This document shows, piece after piece, positions 24,451 through 36,230 of a stretch of 64,000 nt of DNA. The notes under the pieces are model-generated. The model was not told where the DNA came from. It saw nothing but the letters and a program-made list of their open reading frames with translations, and did not search any database. Source of the stretch: Stomorhina lunata (taxonomy: Eukaryota; Arthropoda; Insecta; Diptera; Rhiniidae); NCBI GenBank assembly GCA_933228675.1, contig OW121744.1, positions 102,159,622 to 102,223,621 of the forward strand, written 5' to 3'. Position 1 is the first letter of the stretch, and each line of letters starts with the position of its first letter. The position numbers and the translations under genes were made by a program.

Positions 24451-27400
24451 CCCTCGAATATTTCAACACTTGTTTCGAGAATTTTTCCTATTAGTATACA
24501 ATTTTTCTCACACGATCCTTTCCACAAGTTATAGAACCTTTTTCCAGTTCCCAGTTTCATAATTTTAAATTTTCTTCAATGATTTCCTTCAAATTTGCTG
24601 AATTCCTATTTAAAAAATATTTAAAATTTCCAATAATGAAATATAAATTCTCACTAGATCTTTTGGAGGATCACCTCAAGATCAATTTAGATTTTCAAAA
24701 ATTTCAATAATAAAACAATAAATTCTCACGCTTGTTTTTTCTAGAATCCCAAAAAAAAAAAATATTTAAAAAAAATTGATTATTTTAACGCGTTTTTTAA
24801 AACCTCTGAATTTTTCCCACTTAAATTAGAATTTTCCTTTCACGATCTTTTCAACGTATGAACGATCCCTTTTTCTGTTCCCATTTACTTCATTTCTAAT
24901 TTTCTCTAACAAATTCTTTCAATTTTGCTGAAATCCTGTTCAAAAATATTGATAGTTTTCCATAATGAAATGGAAATTCTCACGATTAGTTTGAGGATCA
25001 TCTTATGATCATTTTAGAATATCAAAAAATTTCAATAACAAAAAAGAAATTCTCACGCTTGTTTGTTTAAAATCCCAAAAAATTTCTTAAAAATTAAATT
25101 TTCTCACGTTTTTTTTTTTTTTGAAAATATGATCGATACTTTCCCTAAAAATCTTTTTTTAGCAACAAGTGAATTCATTTTAAAACAAATATCCGTTCTG
25201 TTTTTGGCAACAAGTGAATTTTGAAACAATGATCGCTTTTTTCCAAAAAAAACTATTATTTTCCCTTGATTATTTGAACACGTGTTTTCTGAAGCCTTAG
25301 AATTTTTCTCATCTGTATTAAATTTTCCCATCCATGATCATCTTTTCATCAAATGATCGTTGCTTATTCCTAGTCCCATTAACTTCATTTCTAATTTTCT
25401 TTAATAAATTCTTTCAAATTTGCTGAAATCCTGTTCAAAAATATTGACAATTTTCCATAATGAAATGGAAATTCTCACTAGTTGTCTTGAGGATCATCTC
25501 ATGATCATTTTAGAATATTCAAAAATTTCAATAATAGAAAATAAATTCTCACGTTTATTTGTTTATAATCCCAAAAATTTCTTAAAAAATAAATTTTTCT
25601 CACATTATTTTGAAAATACGATCGATCCTTTCCCTAAAAATCTGTTTTTGGCAACAAGTGAATTCAGTTTCAAGCAATGATAATTTTTTCTAAAAAACTA
25701 TTATTACTATTATTGTTTGAACACGTGTTTTTTTAAAGCCTGAAAATTTTTACCATTAGTATTTAATTTTTTCACCCACGATCATCCCTTCAACAAATGA
25801 TCGTTACATTTTCCTGTTTCCTTTACCTTCATTTTAAATATTCTTTAATAAATTCTTTCAATTTTGCTGAAATCCTGTTCAAAAATATTGACAATTTTCC
25901 ATAATGAAATGGAAATTCTCACGATTAGTTTGAGGATCATTTTATGATCATTTTAGAATATTCTAAAATTTCAATAATAGAAAAGAAATTCTCACGTTTA
26001 TTTGTTTAAAATCCAAAAAATTTCTTAAAAAATAAATTTTTCTCACATTATTTTGAAAATATGATCGATCCTTTCCCTAAAAATCTGTTTTTGGCAACAA
26101 GTGAATTTTGAAACAATGATCGTTTTTTTCAAAAAAAAACTATTATTTTCCCTTGATTATTTGAACACGTGTTTTCTGAAGCCTGAGAATTTTTCTCATC
26201 TGTATATAATTTTTACACCCACGATCATCTTTTCAACAAATGATCGTTGTTTTTTCCAAGTCCCATTAACTAAATTTCTAATTTTCTTCTTTCAAATTTT
26301 CTGAACTCCTGTTCAAAAATATCGACAATTTTCCATAATAAAATGGAAATTCTCACGAGTTGTCTTGAGGATCATCTCATGATCATTTTAGAATATCAAA
26401 AAATTTCAAAAACAAAAAAGAAATTCTCACGCTTGTTTGTATAGAATCCCAAAAAATTCTTAAAAAATAAATTTTCTCACGTTTTTTTTTTTTTTGAAAA
26501 TATGATCGATACTTTCCCTAAAAATCTTTTTTTAGCAACAAGTTAATTCATTTTAAAACAAAGATCTATTTTCTAAAAAAAAACTATTATTTTCCCTTAA
26601 TTGTTTGAACACGTGTTTCTTATAGCCTGAGAATTTTTTCCATCTGTATTTAATTTTCACACCCACGATCATCCCTTCAGCAAATGATCGTTACGTTTTA
26701 ATGTTTCCATTACCTTCATTTTAAATATTCTTTAATGAATTCTTTCAATTTTGCTGAAATCCTGTTCAAAAACATTGAAAATTTAACATAATGAAATAGA
26801 AATTCTCACGATTAGTTTGAGGATCATCTCATGATCATTTTAGAATATCAAAAAACTTCAATAACAAAAAAGAAATTCTCACGCTTGTTTGTTTATAATC
26901 CCAAAAAATTTCTTTAAAGCGAAATTTTCCCACGTTTTCTTTGAAAATATGATCGATCCTTTATCCTTTCCCTAAAAATCTGTTTTTTTTTAGCAATAAG
27001 TGACTTCATTTTGAAACAATGATCGTTTTTTTTTTTCTAAAAAAAAACTATTATTTTTCATTAATTGTTTGAACACGTGTTTTCTAAAGCCCGAAATTTT
27101 TTTCCATCTGTATTTTATTTTCATACCCACGATCATCTTTTCAACAAATGATCGTTACTTTTTCCTGTACCCATTAACTTCATTTCTAATTTTCTTTAAT
27201 AAAATCTTTAAATTTTGCTGAAATCCTGTTCAAAAATATTGACAATTTTCTATAATGAAAAAGAAATTCTCACGAGTTGCTTAAGGATCATCTTATGATC
27301 AAAAGAACAAAAAAAATTTGAATGATGAAACAGAAATTTTCACGTTTGTTTTTTTAGAATTCCAAAATTTGCTCACCTTTTTTTTGAAAACACGAACGAT

Positions 27401-28140
27401 TCTTTCCCTAAAAATCTATTCTTCGCAACAAGTGAATTCATTTTGAAACAATGTCACACCACGATCATCTTTTTTTCAACAAATGATCGTTTCTTTTTCC
27501 TGTTCCCATTAACTTCATTTCTTATTTTCTTTGATGAATTCTTTAAATTTTGCTGAAATCCTGTTCAAAAATATTGATAATTTTTCATAATGAAATGGAA
27601 ATTCTCACGAGCAGTCGCGAGGATCATCTCATGATCAGTTATTTAGTCATTTAGAATTTTTAGAATTTCAATGGTTAAAAAGGAAATTTTCACGTTTTTT
27701 TTAGAATCCCAAAATTTTTTTTAAAAAATAAATTTTCTCACGTTTAAATGAAAATATGATTGATCCTCTTTCTAAAAATCAAGGTCTAAAGCAACAAGTG
27801 AGTTTTATTTTAACAAAGAGGAAAAATTTTCTAAAAATATATTAAAAACTGTTCAATTTGAATTTCAACCCTCGTTTAGAACACAAGAATTTCCTAAGTA
27901 TATTTAAACACCTCTACATTTTCCCATTAGTTTAAAGGTTTTCACAAAAGATCTATCCTAAAAGAGGATCGTTTTCTATATTCCAGGTAGTTTTTTTTTA
28001 ATATTTTCCCGCTTAAATCCTTTTCAAATTTCCTGAACTCCTATTCAAAAACATTGATAATTTTCAATAATAAAATGGACAGGAGTTGACTCCTGTTCAA
28101 AAATATCCAAAATTTCCAAAATTAAAATACAATTTTCACT
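24451..28140 (+). repeat. GATC-rich tandem repeat, unit about 450 bp
   Basis: TTTGCTGAAATCCTGTTCAA, or a close relative, recurs with GCTG at 24928, 25422, 25866, about 26300, 26753, 27217, 27552 and (as CTGAACTCC) 28033, mostly 435-494 bp apart; one unit is shortened to 335 bp. Each unit then has CATAATGAAATGGAAATTCT, a small hairpin GATCAT-CTC-ATGATC or a variant, AATTTCAATAA, TTCTCACG, GATCGATCCTTTCCCTAAAA, an ACACGTGTTTT box and ACGATCAT...AAATGATCGT. Open frames inside differ between units by stops and frameshifts, arguing against protein coding. Confidence 0.9.
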
Positions 28141-29910
28141 AGTTACTTGAGGATCACCACATGATCAGTTCAGAAGGTAAAAAAAAACGAAGATATTAAA
28201 GATGAAATTTTAAAGCATGTGCTAAGAATTTAATTTTATCCATCTCACTTTAACGATCACCATCTGCTCTTCCATAGATTATTTGAAGATCTTCTAATGA
28301 TCAGTACCAAGGCAAAATAATATGAAAGTGTTTTATATCCTATGATTTTAGTTTTCCTAAAAAACTTAATTTTTGAGAATGTGCTGAGAAATCAATGTAT
28401 TTGATCTTCTTATAAAGATCACCATCTACTATCCGATAGATTATTTGAGAATCTTTTAATGATAAGTTTAAAGGTAATAACAAATGGAAGTTGTTATCAA
28501 TTCTTCGATATTAAACATCCTAAAATATAGTATTTTTAAGCATCTGCTGAGAAATCAATGTGATCGATCTCCTTTTAAAGATCACATTCTGCTCTTCCAT
28601 AGATTATTTGAAGATCTTTGATTTCAATTGTCCTAAAAAACGGAATTTTTAAGCATATGCCGAGAAATCAATATGATCGATCTCCTTTTAAGTATCACCA
28701 TCTGCTCTTCCGTATATTATTTGATGATATTTTAAGGATCAGTTCAAAGCTAATAAAAACGAAAGTAAGTCTTTCTAAAAAATGGGATTTTTAAGCGCAT
28801 TCTGAGAAATCAGAATGATCGAACTTCTTGGATCACTATCTGCTCTTCCGTATATTATTTGCGGATCTTTTAATGATAAGTTCAATGTTAAGAAAAAAAC
28901 AAAAGTGTTTCTTATCCTCTGATTTCAGTCTTCCTAAATAACGAAATTTTTAAGAAATCACCAAGAAATCAAGGTGATCGATCATCTTTTAATTATCACC
29001 ATCTGATCTCCCATAGATCTTTTAATGATCAGTTCAAAGGTTATAAAAACTGAAATATTTGTCATCCTGTGATGTTAGTCTTCCTAAAAAATGGAATTTT
29101 TAAGCATATTCTGAGAAATCAAAGTGATCGACATTCTTGTAAGGATCGCCATCTGCTCTTGCATAGATTATTTTAAGATCTTTTAATGATCAGTTCCAAG
29201 GTAATGAAATAGGGAAGTGTAAAACAACTCCTCTGATTTAAGTTTTCCTAAAAAGGGAAATTTTTAAGCATGTGCTGAAAAATCTGTGTGATCGGTTATA
29301 AGGATCACAAGCTGCTCTTCTATAGATTATTTGAAGATCTTTAGATGATCAGTTCAAAGGTAATAGAATATCAATGTGATCGATCTTCTTGTAAGGATCA
29401 TCATCTGCTCTTCCATAGATTATTTTAGCATCTTTTAATGATCAGTTTAAAGGTAAGAAAAAGCGAAAGTGTTTCTCAATGCCCTGACTTTAGACTTTCT
29501 TAAATATGGAATTTGTTAGCATGTGCTGAGAATTTAATATTATCGATCTCATTTAACGATCACCATCTGATTTTCTGTATAATAATTTGAAGATTTTTAA
29601 TGATCAGTTCCAAGGCAATAAAAAGGGAAGTGTTTTACATCCTCTGATTTCAGTTTTCCTAAAAAACGGAATTTTAAGCAAGTGCTGAGAAATCAATGTG
29701 ATCGTTCTTCTTATAAAGATCACCGTCTGCTCTTCCATAGATTATTTAAAGATCTTTTAACGATCAGTTCCAAGGTAATGAAATAGGGAGATATTTTGCA
29801 TCCTCTAATTTCAGTCTTCCTAAAAGATGGAATTTTTATGAATATTCTGACAAATCAATGTGATCGACCTGCTTGTAAGGATCACCATCTGCTCTTCCAA
29901 AGATCAGGTG
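28141..29910 (+). repeat. GATC-rich tandem repeat, unit about 150-165 bp
   Basis: About a dozen diverged units are marked by ATCACCATCTGCTCTTCC. They occur near 28258, 28420, 28583, 28690, 28833, 28996, 29148, 29307, 29400, 29560, 29728 and 29885. Each continues with ATAGATTATTTGAAGATCTT, AATGATCAGTTCaAAGG, a T[CT]TTCCTAAAAAA box, GTGCTGAGAAATCAATGTG and GATCGATCT. The GATC..AATGATCAgTT section matches the GATCATCTCATGATCATTTT section of the preceding 450-bp unit, and a transitional unit at 28141-28200 reads GAGGATCACCACATGATCAG, so the two families are related. Confidence 0.85.
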
Positions 29911-30640
29911 AGTTTCTATTGGTGAATTATTTAAGTTTATTAAATCAGAAAATTAAAGAAATTCTTTTTACATGAGGAAATTTTCGATTTTCTTAAAAAA
30001 AAATAATTTGAGGTTTCGCATCTGGGATTGCTTGGGAAGCCTCCCACCAAACGGAAGTGCTTCCTTGACAGCCGTTGAAAAAAATTTCTAAAAAAAAACA
30101 AATTTTCTAGATGTTACATCTTTCTAAACAAATTTAATAAATACATTTTAAAGGGTGTTAAAAAAGGTCTCTTGTTTCTTATATTCGAATAAGTAACAAT
30201 AAATGTTTTTTTTCTTTGAGGTTTCTGAAACAAGTGTTTGTTTCGTTCCTTTAAATATCATCACGCGGTACTTCCTGTGGCCTTAAAAGGGCTTTTTAAT
30301 ATTCTTGAATATTAAAACTATTAGATAAAGTGATAATCAGCTGCCTAAAGGTGCCACAAATTATAAAAATTTCAAAATAGCCAAACACCCGAAAATCATA
30401 TTATGAGAATTTTCTTATAACCTGAGAAAGTTATGAAATTTCAAGATGAATCTTTGCAAATGTAAACAAAATTCCAAGTTTTCATGAAAAAGATTGAAAT
30501 GAGTCTCAGTTGAAATAAAAATCTTCAATGTACGTTAAAAGAAAAATATTCGTTATTTAGTTCCCATGGTACTTAGAATTATAGTTTTGAGTACCTTGGG
30601 TACCTTTTAAGTGTCTCAGCATTTCCTCATTATATCTCAT
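29911..30640. other. Low-copy DNA between tandem families
   Basis: No gene is supported. A GC-containing segment at 30014-30080 includes CCTCCCACCAAACGGAAGTG, reminiscent of the AACGGAAGT phrase at 23.3 and 23.45 kb. The remainder is AT-rich with no array by eye. Confidence 0.45.
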
Positions 30641-31330
30641 CTTTCAGAAAGAAATTTAGCAAAATCTCACGTAAGAATTTTCCAAATTGCAGGTGAAATT
30701 TAAGGGATTTCTAAACCAGGAGTTCAGAATTTTTGAGTACAAAAGTTGCACAAACAAATATTTGACAAATTTTTCAGGTAAAGAAAAAATTTTCCCCATT
30801 ACCAGGTTTTCCTTTGAGGTATAACTTATTACTAGGGCAAAAGCCGTTGATAAGTACTGGGTACTTCTCAATGAGAACTAAATCCTTAGATATTTGAAAG
30901 AAAAATTCTATTAAAAATTCCAACGCTTCTTAAAATAAAATTAAAATTCCTTCAAATTTCGTTAATTTATCCCACTTTTATTAAGAAAATTATCAAGAAA
31001 AATCACACCTGAAAAGTTTTCTGAACTCAGGTGAAATTTAAGAAATTTCTAAAACAGGAGCTCAGAATATTTGAATAGAAATTTTTCAAAATTTCTCCTA
31101 AAAATATTTGAATAAATTTCCAGGTAAAGAAAAATCAAGTATTTATGATTTTCAAATTAAAAGATTATCTTTTGAAGTGAAATTTTTAGTAAAGCCTTTT
31201 ATAAGTATTGACTTAGGGGTTAATTTCTTCCATTTAGAACTAAATATGTCCCTAATAGTTGATAAAAAAGGGGCCCCTAAAAATTCCAACAAAATAAGAA
31301 ATTTCTCAAACAGGAGTTCAGAATTTTTGA
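30641..31330 (+). repeat. Tandem repeat of about 330 bp, two to three copies
   Basis: AGGTGAAATTTAAGnnATTTCTAAA[CA] followed by AGGAGYTCAGAATNTTTGA occurs at about 30690 and 31028, and a shortened form (ATTTCTCAAACAGGAGTTCAGAATTTTTGA) near 31300. Each is followed by TTTCAGGTAAAG or TTCCAGGTAAAG. TTATTACTAGGG/GTTGATAAGTACTGGG and TAAGTATTGACTTAGGGG lie in corresponding places. The antisense copy is at 18.2-18.7 kb. Long frames on both strands here (for example 31108-31488) are by-products of the repeat. Confidence 0.8.
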
Positions 31331-33170
31331 ACAACGAAAATTTTCAAATTTTCTCCAAAATTTTCCGGGTTAAGGAAAATCATGTTGATATTGTACACAA
31401 ATACAATATTATCTTGAAATATATGAAATCTTCATTTGAGTCGAAGCCGTCTTATATCAACACTCAGCCGCCGTTGAGATTTCTATAACAAACGGCGTTG
31501 ACTTTTGAAAATATTAATTTAACTTGAGGTTCTAGTTTTCCAAATAACTTAAAGTTTTCCAAGAAACTAAAATTTCATACATTTAAAAAAAGCAACTGAT
31601 CTATAAGTGACCCGGTCTATGAAAAGGTGACCTATGACTCAAAAACAAAATTTCGAAAAATTAGCTAATTTTTCGAAATTTTTCAAAATTTTTAGCTAAT
31701 TTTTCGAAATTTTGTTTTTGAGTCATAAGCCACTTTATTCCTTTTCATAGAAAGGGTCACATAGAATTCATTGTTTAAAGATGGAGCTCAGAATTTTTGA
31801 ACAGCAAATTTTCAGAATTTCTCCTAAAAATATTTGAAAAATTTTCAGATTAAAGAAAATCATGTTAATATTCTACACAAATACAATATTATCCTGAAAT
31901 AAATCTTCATTTAAGTCGAAGCCGTCTTATATCAACACTCAGCCGCCGTTGAAATATTTATAACAAACGGCGTTGACTTTTTAAAATCATAATATAACTT
32001 AAAAATCATAATTTAACTTCTAGTTTTCCAAGTAACTAAAATTTCATACATTTAAAAAAAGCAACTGATCTATAAGTGACCCGGTCTATGAAAAGGTGAC
32101 CTATGACTCAAAAACAAAATTTCGAAAAATTAGCTAATTTTTCGAAATTTTTCAAAATTTTTAACTAATTTTTCGAAATTTTGTTTTTGAGTCATAAGCC
32201 ACTTTTTTCCTTTTCATAGAAAGGGTCACATAGAATTCATTGTTTAAAGATGGAGCTCAGAATTTTTGAACAGCAAATTTTCAGAATTTCTCCTAAAAAT
32301 ATTTGAAAAATTTTCAGATTAAAGAAAATCATGTTAATATTCTACACAAATACAATATTATCCTGAAATATATGAAATCTTCATTTGAGTCGAAGCCGTC
32401 TTATATCAACACTCAGCCGCCGTTGAGATGTCTACAACAAACAGCGTTTACTTTTGAAAATAATAATTTAACTTGAGGTTCTAGTTTTCCAAGAAACTAA
32501 AATTTCATACATTTAAAAAAAGCAAATGATCTATATGTGACCCGTTCCTTGAAAAGGTGGCCTATGACTCAAAAACAAAATTTCGGAAAATTAGGTAATT
32601 TTTCGAAATTTTTCAACATTTTTAGCTAATTTTTCGAAATTTTGTTTTTGAGTCGAAGCCGTCTTTCAACACTCAGCCGCCGTTGAGATGTTTATAACAA
32701 ACGGCGTTGACTTTTGAAAATCATAATTTAACTTGAGGTTCTAGGTTCCAAGCAACTAAAATTTCATACATTAAAAAAAAAAACAAATGATCTACATGTG
32801 ACCCGGTCTATGAAAAGGTTGCCTATAACTCAAAAACAAAAATTCGAAAAATTTGCTCATTTCTCGAAATTTTTCAACATTTTTAGCTAATTTTTCGAAA
32901 TTTTATTTTTGAGTCATAAGCCACCTTTTCCCTTTTCATAGACCGGGTCACATATATAATTCATTGTTTAAAGATGATTTCTTTTAAATTTTGGTCTTGG
33001 TTTGTTATCATTTGTTTAATTGAAGTCTAAGCCGTATATCAACATTCAGCCGCCGCTGTGATGTCTATAACATACGGCGTGAATTTTTTGAATTCATAAT
33101 TTAGCTTGAGCTTCTAGTTTTCCAAATAACTAAAATTTCATACATTTAAAGAAACTAAATGATTGAAGAA
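31331..33170 (+). repeat. 475-bp tandem repeat carrying two conserved hairpins
   Basis: TCGAAGCCGT starts at 31441, 31916, 32390 and 32653, with a relative (TCTAAGCCGT) at 33026; spacing is 475, 474, 263 and 373 bp. Each unit carries a short GC-rich hairpin (CGCCGTT...AACGGCG around a loop of about 15 bp) and, in full units, a long AT hairpin in which ATGACTCAAAAACAAAATTT pairs with AAATTTTGTTTTTGAGTCAT. CTATGAAAAGGTG and CTTTTCATAGA flank that stem. The 263-bp unit looks like a deletion joining two GAGTC sites at about 32651. Confidence 0.9.
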
Positions 33171-33888
33171 ACCCTCCTCCTTTCTATTCCTTTTTAGATA
33201 AATAAATATTTTTTCTCATACAATCAACAAGTGTTTTCCATGTAACATCTTTACAGCGCATCACTTCTTTAGATTAATAAATATGGAAAATTCAAAACAA
33301 AAAGAAAATTTAACACCACCAACCAACCCACCCCTAAAACTAAAAAACCCTGAAAATCTACACAAAAGAAAATCGCCAGCAACAAGTTTTTTCTTTTGAC
33401 GTCCATAGTCATTCAGTCTCCTCTTTGTCTCGCTGTAATGTTTAGTTTTCCCATGAATTTACCTTGCAACAATTTTCTTTTTCTGTATCTGACTAAATTC
33501 TCTGTTGGCCTGTTACAAATAGTGGAAATTTTACGAAAACATGTGTCACAAATTACACGCATCATCTTCGTTGGTGTCAGCACCAGCCACAAGATGGAAA
33601 AGGAAAAACTATTTTCTATTAAGGAATGGACTAAAAAAAAGATTTGATTCTAATCATGTAATGAAATTTGGAAAGTTTGAGACATTTTTTTGGAAATTAC
33701 TTGAATTAATGATCAAATTATTTCATGAGAGAATTTTTTGTTACATTAAAGTGACAAGCAGAGACCAAAGGCGATGAAATGCCAAGACAACGGCGTTGGT
33801 TAAATTTCATTGGTAGGGGCTTAGCATAATTTATATGTACACTACTAAGAAAAAACAAATCACTGGAAAAAGAGTAAGAGTGTTTTAT
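33171..33888. other. Comparatively complex non-repetitive DNA
   Basis: No array is visible and base composition is less extreme. GC-containing stretches include CGCATCATCTTCGTTGG (about 33559-33576) and AAGACAACGGCGTTGG (33784-33800); the latter shares ACGGCGTTG with the 475-bp repeat just before. Two overlapping open frames of about 80 codons (33396-33777) have no recognisable domain. This is one of the few places where a spliced exon could hide, but I cannot support one. Confidence 0.4.
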
Positions 33889-34812
33889 TAGGCTGAGCCG
33901 AATCTTATATACCCATCACCAAATTGTGTTAAATTTAGAAACATAACTCACATACCAACTACTAATTCAAAATGTGGACCAAATTCGAAAAAATTTGTTA
34001 CGCAATTCTCTATTCTAAATTTAGTCGTCATAGCTATTACAATTATATTCAATTTATCAGCATTAATGCGTTTCCCTGGGCGGGGTTATATGAGAGCTCT
34101 AACTAAATGTGAACCGATTTCGTCCAATACACAACTTTTTCAATATATCAAAAATACTTTTGTAAAATTTTGACGCTCTAGCTCTCTCGTTAAGGCGCTA
34201 TCGGGCTTTTATCTGACGGACATAAACCCGCTTTTCTTTTTGTATTTCCGTAAGATTTTTTATATGGAAGCTATGTCGAAATGGTGACCGAACACTGACT
34301 ATTATTGACATAAAACTTCCATGTACTACATGTAGTGGCCATAGCTATTCTAGTTTATCATTTATAGGCATTTAAGTATATTTTAGGCTGTTTTTGTATG
34401 GGAGCTATGGTTAAGTGTGAAACGATTCCAATAAAATTGTATATTCTGCCTAGTGCTTATATAAAATTTCCCTATACTAAATTTTGTCTCATACCTTTTA
34501 TAATTTATCATTTATCAGCAAATAAGAAATTGGCCTAGGCAATATTATATGGGAGCTATGGTCAAATGTTAACCGATTTCGATCAATTTCAAAACCAAAA
34601 TTTTTAAAGAAATTGAGGATATTTGTGCCAAGTTTCAGTGACCTAGCTCCTTTTATTTAGGTCTTATCGTGCCTTCACCAGACAGACCATCACTTAATCG
34701 TTTTAGAATTTCATAAAGATTCGGAATATATATATATATTTTGGTTTATGAGCCAATATTAAGGAAGTTACAATTTGAATGACATTCTCTTTTTGATGGT
34801 GGGTATAAATAA
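33889..34812 (+). mobile_element. Calyptrate-fly-type dispersed non-coding element, forward
   Basis: It begins GCCGAATCTTATATACCCAT (from about 33896) followed by CACC and ends GATGGTGGGTATAAA (about 34796-34810), so its ends are imperfect inverted copies of TATACCC-ATCACC. Inside, blocks with TATGRGAGCTnT, AAATGTGAACCGATTTCG and related phrases recur near 34090, 34262, 34394 and 34550. CCAGACAGACCATCACTTAA lies near the 3' end. From memory, this layout is typical of abundant non-coding elements in Musca, Stomoxys and blow-fly genomes. It encodes no protein, so it would be non-autonomous. Confidence 0.65.
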
Positions 34813-35317
34813 TTTAGTTTCATTTTTGATATTAGACTTTCAAATTCTAAAAAACTGTACAAGGTACAACAATGACTTTTTTCAGTTATAAAGTTATTTT
34901 TATTGTTTATGTAAAACAATTTAAATAATTTAAAAAAAATTTCCTATATATCAGAATTTTTTCAAAAATTCTGAGCATATTCTGAGTTTAATATCGAATG
35001 CACAATCGGCCAAAAACTAAAAAAAGTCGTAGTAAAAAATTGTTTTTTTTATTTTTGAAATGAAATAACTTAAAATCTGTAACCAAAGACTTTATAATAA
35101 AAAGATGTTGCACTTCCATACATTGATTTTCCATATGGTACTTTCGATAAGTCCCATAAAAAAGAGAGTATACCGCTTTTATTTTTATTCAGAAACAACT
35201 AAAGGAGACATTTATCCAATGAGAGAAAGCTAAGGCTCACACAAGTGCTCCTGAAATGTTTGTTTCTTTGTGCGTTTATGGGTTTTTTATTGTTCTTTAT
35301 CCACTTAAATTTCACTT
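34813..35317. other. AT-rich DNA between two dispersed elements
   Basis: No gene or array is supported. The 3' end, TTTAAATTTCACTTTTGGCAG (split: TTTAAATTTC then ACTTTTGGCAG, ending at 35323), looks like a pyrimidine tract with an AG splice acceptor directly before the GC-rich islet. This is suggestive only. Confidence 0.4.
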
Positions 35318-35440
35318 TTGGCAGAAAATAAATGTATGGAGTGCCAAACAGAGGGCGAAGGCGACTACATATTATCGACGACGGCGGCCCGACATAAAAT
35401 GAACCAGTGGCGGCTGAGCTCTGGCTTTAAGTCGACTATA
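35318..35440 (+). other. GC-rich islet, possible degraded exon or repeat fragment
   Basis: This segment stands out from its AT-rich surroundings: GCCAAACAGAGGGCGAAGG, CGACGACGGCGGCCCGAC and AGTGGCGGCTGAGC. One frame stays open for 61 codons (35318-35503) but runs into the dispersed element at 35452, and no donor site or known domain is visible. The 10-mer GGCGGCTGAG (35409-35418) is shared with 36504-36513 and, in reverse, with each 475-bp repeat at 31.4-32.7 kb. An exon fragment and a repeat remnant are both possible. Confidence 0.35.
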
Positions 35441-35451
35441 AAAAAAAGTTT

Positions 35452-36230
35452 TTTTATACCCTTCACCATCATAGGTGGAAAGGGTATTATAAGTTTGTGC
35501 TGATGTATGTAATGCATATAAATATTTGCCTTAGACCCACCTTTTGGTATAGAATCACTTTCTAAGTCGATTTGACGATGTCAGTCCATCCGTCTGGACG
35601 GCTGACTGGCTGAACCCCATGTAATTAAAGTACTGGTCGCAATTCTAAAGATAATTTGATGAAATTTGGCACAGATAATTTTTTTTAATAGTGGATAATG
35701 GCTATTGAAATTCGTCAAAATCGGTCCATTATTTATGCTACCTTCCATAGGTGCTACGTCCCGGAATTGATATATTGGCCACAAATATTAATATTTTTTC
35801 ATGAAATTTAAAAAAAAAAATACTGCTTATCTAAACTAAAATCATTATACCAAATTTGGTTGAAATCGGTCCACATTTGACCATAGCTCCCAAACAAACT
35901 CTTGTGTCAAAACGCACTAAATGAGACAAAAATCACTAAAACGCTCGTAAATCTGAAGATAATAAGAATTTTGAGTTTATTTTTTGCATATATAATTTTT
36001 GTGAAAACTGTTATAAATTTTTCAAATTTCGATACAATCGGTCCAACTTTGACCCTAGCTCTCATATAAGTTCAAATGACAGAAACAGCTTGAATATACA
36101 AGTTTTGAGAAAATGTTTGTTTTATGGCAAAATTTAGCAAATATTTGTTGTTATACATTAAAAAGAACACCTTTGACCTTAGTGGTGAAGGGTAACGTAT
36201 GGTCGGTCTTGACCGACTATAGCACTTTCT
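35452..36230 (-). mobile_element. Calyptrate-fly-type dispersed non-coding element, reverse
   Basis: The ends TATACCCTTCACCA (35456-35469) and TGGTGAAGGGTAACG (36182-36196) form a terminal inverted repeat of about 11 bp. Interior phrases TCGGTCCACATTTGACCATA + GCTCCCA (from about 35868) and TCGGTCCAACTTTGACCCTA + GCTCTCA (about 36038) are the reverse complement of the GGGAGCTATGG...GAACCGATTT blocks of the element at 33.9 kb, so the two are related and oppositely oriented. CCATCCGTCTGGACGGCTGA near 35587 is a local palindrome typical of these elements. No coding capacity. Confidence 0.7.

Noticed and set aside
31108..31488. 126-codon open frame
   Set aside because: It spans the junction of two tandem repeat families, overlaps a frame on the other strand, and the equivalent positions of neighbouring units do not keep it open.
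33396..33777. Two overlapping frames of about 80 codons in complex sequence
   Set aside because: No domain, no clear splice sites, overlapping each other; possible exon but unsupported.
34727..34740. (AT)n microsatellite
   Set aside because: Only about seven dinucleotides, common in AT-rich DNA, no further interest.
35581..35784. Reverse frame of 67 codons
   Set aside because: It lies wholly inside the dispersed non-coding element at 35452-36230.
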